From an uncultured Verrucomicrobiota bacterium (GTDB lineage Bacteria > Verrucomicrobiota > Verrucomicrobiae > Opitutales > Opitutaceae), in contig CAMLQS010000210.1 in the NCBI GenBank assembly GCA_946482165.1, positions 1 through 8,714 of the forward strand: a stretch of 8,714 nucleotides of DNA. Direction: 5' to 3'. Shown piece after piece: positions 7,201 to 8,714 of the stretch (its first letter is position 1; every line of letters starts with the position of its first letter). The notes beneath the pieces are model-generated. The model had not been told where the DNA came from and did no database searches. It saw only the letters and a program-made list of their open reading frames with translations. A program made the translations under genes and the position numbers.

Positions 7201-7306
7201 CGATGCCTATAATAATGCAACGGAATGCCTCTTGGGCACGAACCCGCTTTTCGTGTCCACAGCGACGACCCCGGCGCTCATCGGCGTCACCATTTATCGT
7301 CCCTGA
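4214..7306 (+). CDS. Exported RCC1-repeat double beta-propeller protein with calcium motifs and an Ig-like domain
   Basis: This is a predicted secreted protein of 1030 residues; no enzymatic function is recognised. ATG 4214 is chosen because it begins a good signal peptide: MKALPR, hydrophobic ILCATATIFALVA, then RGSAQ with likely cleavage after Ala-Gln-type residues near 24. The longer open frame upstream has no signal-like sequence. Residues 38 to about 765 contain fourteen repeats of about 50 residues with the RCC1 pattern xxAGxxHSLALxxDGTVWAWGxNxxGQLG. Fourteen blades suit two seven-bladed propellers. The C-terminal part has Asp-rich loops of thrombospondin type 3/dockerin-like type (DADADGMLNAWE near 770, DSDGDGLLQLQE near 798, DNDGDLLNDFADSD near 827). 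An Ig-like beta domain follows at about 848-955, then DSDADGLPDAWE near 967 and NPDGDAYNNATECLLGTNP, where the protein soon ends. No PEP-CTERM, LPXTG or type IX sorting tail is evident. Such architectures are common in Verrucomicrobiota; a binding or adhesion role is inferred. Confidence 0.88.
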   Translation: MKALPRILCATATIFALVARGSAQTPTLPLPLPSTGAISAGGDYVLAVRYTGAACAWGSNEYTKLGVRSTATLIAAPTRIKDTSATPVDLTNVAFVSAGANHGLVVHTGGSLRATGRNDSGQLGDGTVTNRGGYTSISGITGVVRASAGRAHSLAVKSDGTVWAWGNNASGQVGNNSTANRLTPQQITPAAPVFPNTFKAVSAGADHSLALRNDGTVWAWGANNHGQLGTGTTTGSLVPVQIQTLPNGLSVTAVSAGDGFSVALLSDGTVRTWGRAEKGQLGNDDDASSLVPVQPTALGAGITAISAGDAHVLALKSDGTVWGWGSNFSGELGGLVPAAQFLPMPVAGLANVALLAAGSTHSAAVLADGAILAWGNPNGAALGSASLGYESVRVQTQDVKTAAAIYAGGDQAAVVRANARAYLFGRNADGQLGTDGLDPVVAPSRVLAWPNAYGVSAPSYAFGAGHTLALVDGVIYSAGDNAYGQLGNGGTIDRMTPAALSLSGSAITTVAAGWHHSLALRADGTVLAWGRNDSAQLGFGASSGTPTLTPTPVPGLTNVTAIAAGEAHSLALKADGTVWAWGANASGQLGNNATATLATPTQVSGITQIVAIAAGANHSLALTSPTHVTTTLRNRAYCWGRGTYGQIGHAATTNRLTPYLLPTTNIVGIAAGEDHTLGLLGDGRVVATGRNDKGQLGDATLVNRTQAIVVNSITTTSACTAIAAGFKTSYAIFGNGTVFGWGDASRQQLGYAPSRITPIAWRLTNNTADADADGMLNAWEVSCFPNAGGAANVSPTGDSDGDGLLQLQEHYYGSPPSNQPAGTVGADNDGDLLNDFADSDRASPYNGSSYTLSVPAGNAQFVAAGAEAPLAVTVQARLTNGASVGAVLPVRLISSDPEVLLSATTPVPVGASASLQLTSTTDGAATFYYRQKNPAGASIITFQIGAEVGEVYVFSPPPAGQSSSQVDSDADGLPDAWEISRFGSLRDQSGSGNPDGDAYNNATECLLGTNPLFVSTATTPALIGVTIYRP
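4325..6480 (+). repeat. Fourteen tandem RCC1 repeats within the exported protein
   Basis: The blade-starting xxAG motif occurs at residues 38, 96, 146, 201, 254, 305, 355, 405, 460, 510, 562, 612, 669 and 722. Spacing is 50-58 residues throughout. Blades 3, 4, 10 and 11 are closest to consensus (HSLAL..DGTV.AWG..N..GQLG or near variants). Blades 1, 7, 8 and 14 are degenerate. Blade 12 carries an insertion of several residues (SPTHVTTTLRNR) between its first two strands. The coding DNA is correspondingly repetitive, with GACGGCACGGT-type segments recurring. Confidence 0.88.
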
Positions 7307-7335
7307 GTGCGCTGCCCTTCCGGCCCCTCGTTTTT

Positions 7336-7341
7336 TATAAT
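7336..7341 (+). promoter_or_regulatory. Perfect -10 hexamer before the RHS-type gene
   Basis: TATAAT occurs exactly at 7336-7341, inside an AT-rich run (TTTTTTATAATTA) in otherwise GC-rich DNA. Transcription would start around 7347-7350, only about 10 bases before ATG 7358, giving an almost leaderless message. The -35 position 17 bp upstream (TGCCCT at 7313-7318) is poor. The T6 run at 7331-7336 has no good hairpin before it, so I do not call a terminator for the preceding gene. Confidence 0.45.
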
Positions 7342-7357
7342 TACTCTGCTTCACTCC

Positions 7358-8714
7358 ATGCATATTCGATTCTGGGCACGCGCCGCGCTATTGGTTAAGT
7401 TGCTGACCCTTGTGACGTTCGCGTCGACCACTTGTCCCGTTCAGTTGCCTCATTCACCCGAGCGGGTGGAGTTTCATAGCGAAGAAGGCGTGGGTTACTG
7501 GGAGCCAGACCTCTTGCTGCCTTTAATACCGGATGAGCTTGGATGCATAAGCGCACAGAAGGGGCGGGGACTCCGATATAAAAAATTAAAGCGCTTCATG
7601 GAGTGGGTTTGGCTGGGATATTTTTACCAGCATGAGGAGGTGTGGGATGTGAACCAAGGGCAGGGAACCTACTTGGAAACGTCGAAATATTTTTACGATG
7701 GAGCATGGGAGAACCCAGGCTACCGCACATTGCCTATGGATTGGGCGGAATACGACTTTTCAGCCGACAGCGAATATAAGGTGTCGCCTGAACGCAATTC
7801 GGCTATCTTTCACCTGTCTGACATGAACACGCCCGGTGATTACCGGATCGAGTCTTACGCTCTGCTCTCGCCCGTTGGTATGAGTATAGCGGAACCGAAA
7901 GTTAGTGGCCACGACCAAGAAGCTTATATGGCTGAAACCAGCTCGGGAATATCCAAGGGTTCGACGGTCACGGGATATTTTACGCTGTGTCCGGGCCGGT
8001 ATCGCGTTACCCTCTATTACCGCACCTACCCCTTGGATGCCGTGGTTACCGGCGACGGGCCTGAGGCTAAGGTTGAGGACGAAATTGTGGTCGGAGAAGA
8101 CGATGGAAGGCCCTATAAGAAATCTTTGCCCCTTCCGGCAGAGAAGTGCACGCGTGCGGTTTATTCCCATATGGAAGCCGTTTCGCTCGACGGCGGATGC
8201 GCCGGCGGCGGGGCGGCGGGAGCAAGCGGTGGTAGCGATCTGGGTTCGGTGGCCTCGGTCCTCAATCTTGGCACGTTGAGCTCGGGAAAATCGGCCGGTT
8301 CGCTCTATATTCATCAGGATACGATCACCGAGGCGGTCTTCTATCCTGCGTCATTACGATTCATCGAAGGCTCCGCGCCCGTCACCACGCAAGTTAAGGG
8401 GACGGATGGCGCCTTGCGCCAGCTGCTTAACCCCAGGCAATTGGTGGAAATTCTCCCCATTTACACGACTTCCGGCGCACAGTCCGGCTACAAGGTGGAG
8501 CTCTATCACTACGAGGATGTGGACATGGTTTCCGGCCCCGAACCGGTGTCCGGCGTCTATTGGCTAAATCCCGGCGCTCAGCCTTATTTCACCTTCACCG
8601 TCGAAAACCCAGACATCGCAACGGTGCCCAACGCCTCCGCCACTCGGGTCAAGTTTAGCCGCACCCCCGCGGGAACTGCCGCCCAATATGAAATCTTCGA
8701 AAAAATCGCGGGTG
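7358..8714 (+). CDS. Exported RHS-type protein, N-terminal part (runs off the window)
   Basis: From ATG 7358 the frame is open for 452 codons to the last base. The start MHIRFWARAALLVKLLTLVT followed by FASTTCPVQ looks like a signal peptide; the cysteine lacks a good lipobox. Residues about 30-270 are rich in Tyr, Trp and Glu and not recognised. Around residues 275-300 comes a Gly/Ala/Ser-rich linker (GGCAGGGAAGASGGS). Next are NLGTLSSGKSAGSLYI, LRQLLNPRQLVEILP, SGYKVELYHYEDVD and SGVYWLNPGAQPYFTFTVENPD. From memory of the family, this order closely resembles the region preceding the YD/RHS repeats in verrucomicrobial RHS proteins (pattern LGxxxxGxSAGxLxI, then LRQVxAPQxLxDIV, YxIRFY, GLYxxxGxPFxTWxIENPD). 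RHS proteins form a shell around a variable C-terminal domain, often a toxin; that part is outside the window. Early codons are clearly more AT-rich than those of the neighbouring genes. It lies 51 bp after the RCC1 protein. No Shine-Dalgarno is present. Confidence 0.8.
   Translation, partial: MHIRFWARAALLVKLLTLVTFASTTCPVQLPHSPERVEFHSEEGVGYWEPDLLLPLIPDELGCISAQKGRGLRYKKLKRFMEWVWLGYFYQHEEVWDVNQGQGTYLETSKYFYDGAWENPGYRTLPMDWAEYDFSADSEYKVSPERNSAIFHLSDMNTPGDYRIESYALLSPVGMSIAEPKVSGHDQEAYMAETSSGISKGSTVTGYFTLCPGRYRVTLYYRTYPLDAVVTGDGPEAKVEDEIVVGEDDGRPYKKSLPLPAEKCTRAVYSHMEAVSLDGGCAGGGAAGASGGSDLGSVASVLNLGTLSSGKSAGSLYIHQDTITEAVFYPASLRFIEGSAPVTTQVKGTDGALRQLLNPRQLVEILPIYTTSGAQSGYKVELYHYEDVDMVSGPEPVSGVYWLNPGAQPYFTFTVENPDIATVPNASATRVKFSRTPAGTAAQYEIFEKIAG

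Noticed and set aside
7304..7336. Intrinsic terminator after the RCC1 gene
   Set aside because: A T6 run is present, but the preceding C-rich sequence has too few complementary G residues to form a stable stem; the T run is better read as part of a promoter.
5717..7363. 548-codon minus-strand frame opposite the RCC1 gene
   Set aside because: It is a shadow of the repetitive, GC3-biased RCC1 coding sequence; its apparent repeats mirror the RCC1 repeats and no family is recognised.
7760..8314. 184-codon minus-strand frame in the RHS-type gene
   Set aside because: It is antisense to the 452-codon plus-strand frame that carries a signal peptide and RHS-like motifs; no recognisable domain.

Overview
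This window looks like chromosomal DNA from a Verrucomicrobiota bacterium, most likely an Opitutaceae-like lineage. That is an inference. It rests on the high-GC, GC3-biased coding, the absence of recognisable Shine-Dalgarno sequences at every start, a B12-dependent (class II) ribonucleotide reductase with an N-terminal ATP cone, and large exported proteins carrying RCC1 repeats, DSDADGLPDAWE-type calcium motifs and an RHS-type N-terminal region. No rRNA, tRNA, CRISPR array or insertion sequence was recognised.

Left part (1-948, minus strand): a YtrA-type GntR regulator gene (948-568) lies 52 bp upstream of a co-directional ABC transporter ATPase gene (515 to beyond base 1). They probably form one operon, with a permease expected further left. 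A 23-bp near-perfect palindrome abuts the gntR start codon and is the likely autoregulatory operator.

Middle (949-1424, non-coding): the divergent intergenic region holds the GntR operator, two plus-strand hairpins (the second a strong intrinsic terminator with a T6 tail), and two NrdR-box-like 16-mers whose centres are exactly 32 bp apart. This pair argues for NrdR control of the downstream reductase. The orphan terminator suggests a small RNA or an attenuated leader.

nrdJ (1425-3956, plus strand) encodes a complete adenosylcobalamin-dependent ribonucleotide reductase with all five expected cysteines. The 257-bp gap after it carries mutually exclusive hairpins, a -10-like element within an 11-bp direct repeat, and a hairpin just before the next ATG.

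Right part (4214-8714, plus strand): first comes a complete 1030-residue exported protein with a signal peptide, 14 RCC1 blades (enough for two seven-bladed propellers), calcium-binding motifs and an Ig-like domain. It is followed 51 bp later by the first 452 codons of another exported protein whose end resembles the region preceding the repeats in verrucomicrobial RHS proteins. The RHS repeats and any C-terminal toxin lie outside the window. The two exported-protein genes are adjacent and co-directional, but a perfect TATAAT between them suggests the second may have its own promoter. No convincing new defence or catalytic system was seen. The most informative items are the NrdR box pair, the orphan terminator, and the RCC1/RHS exported-protein pair.
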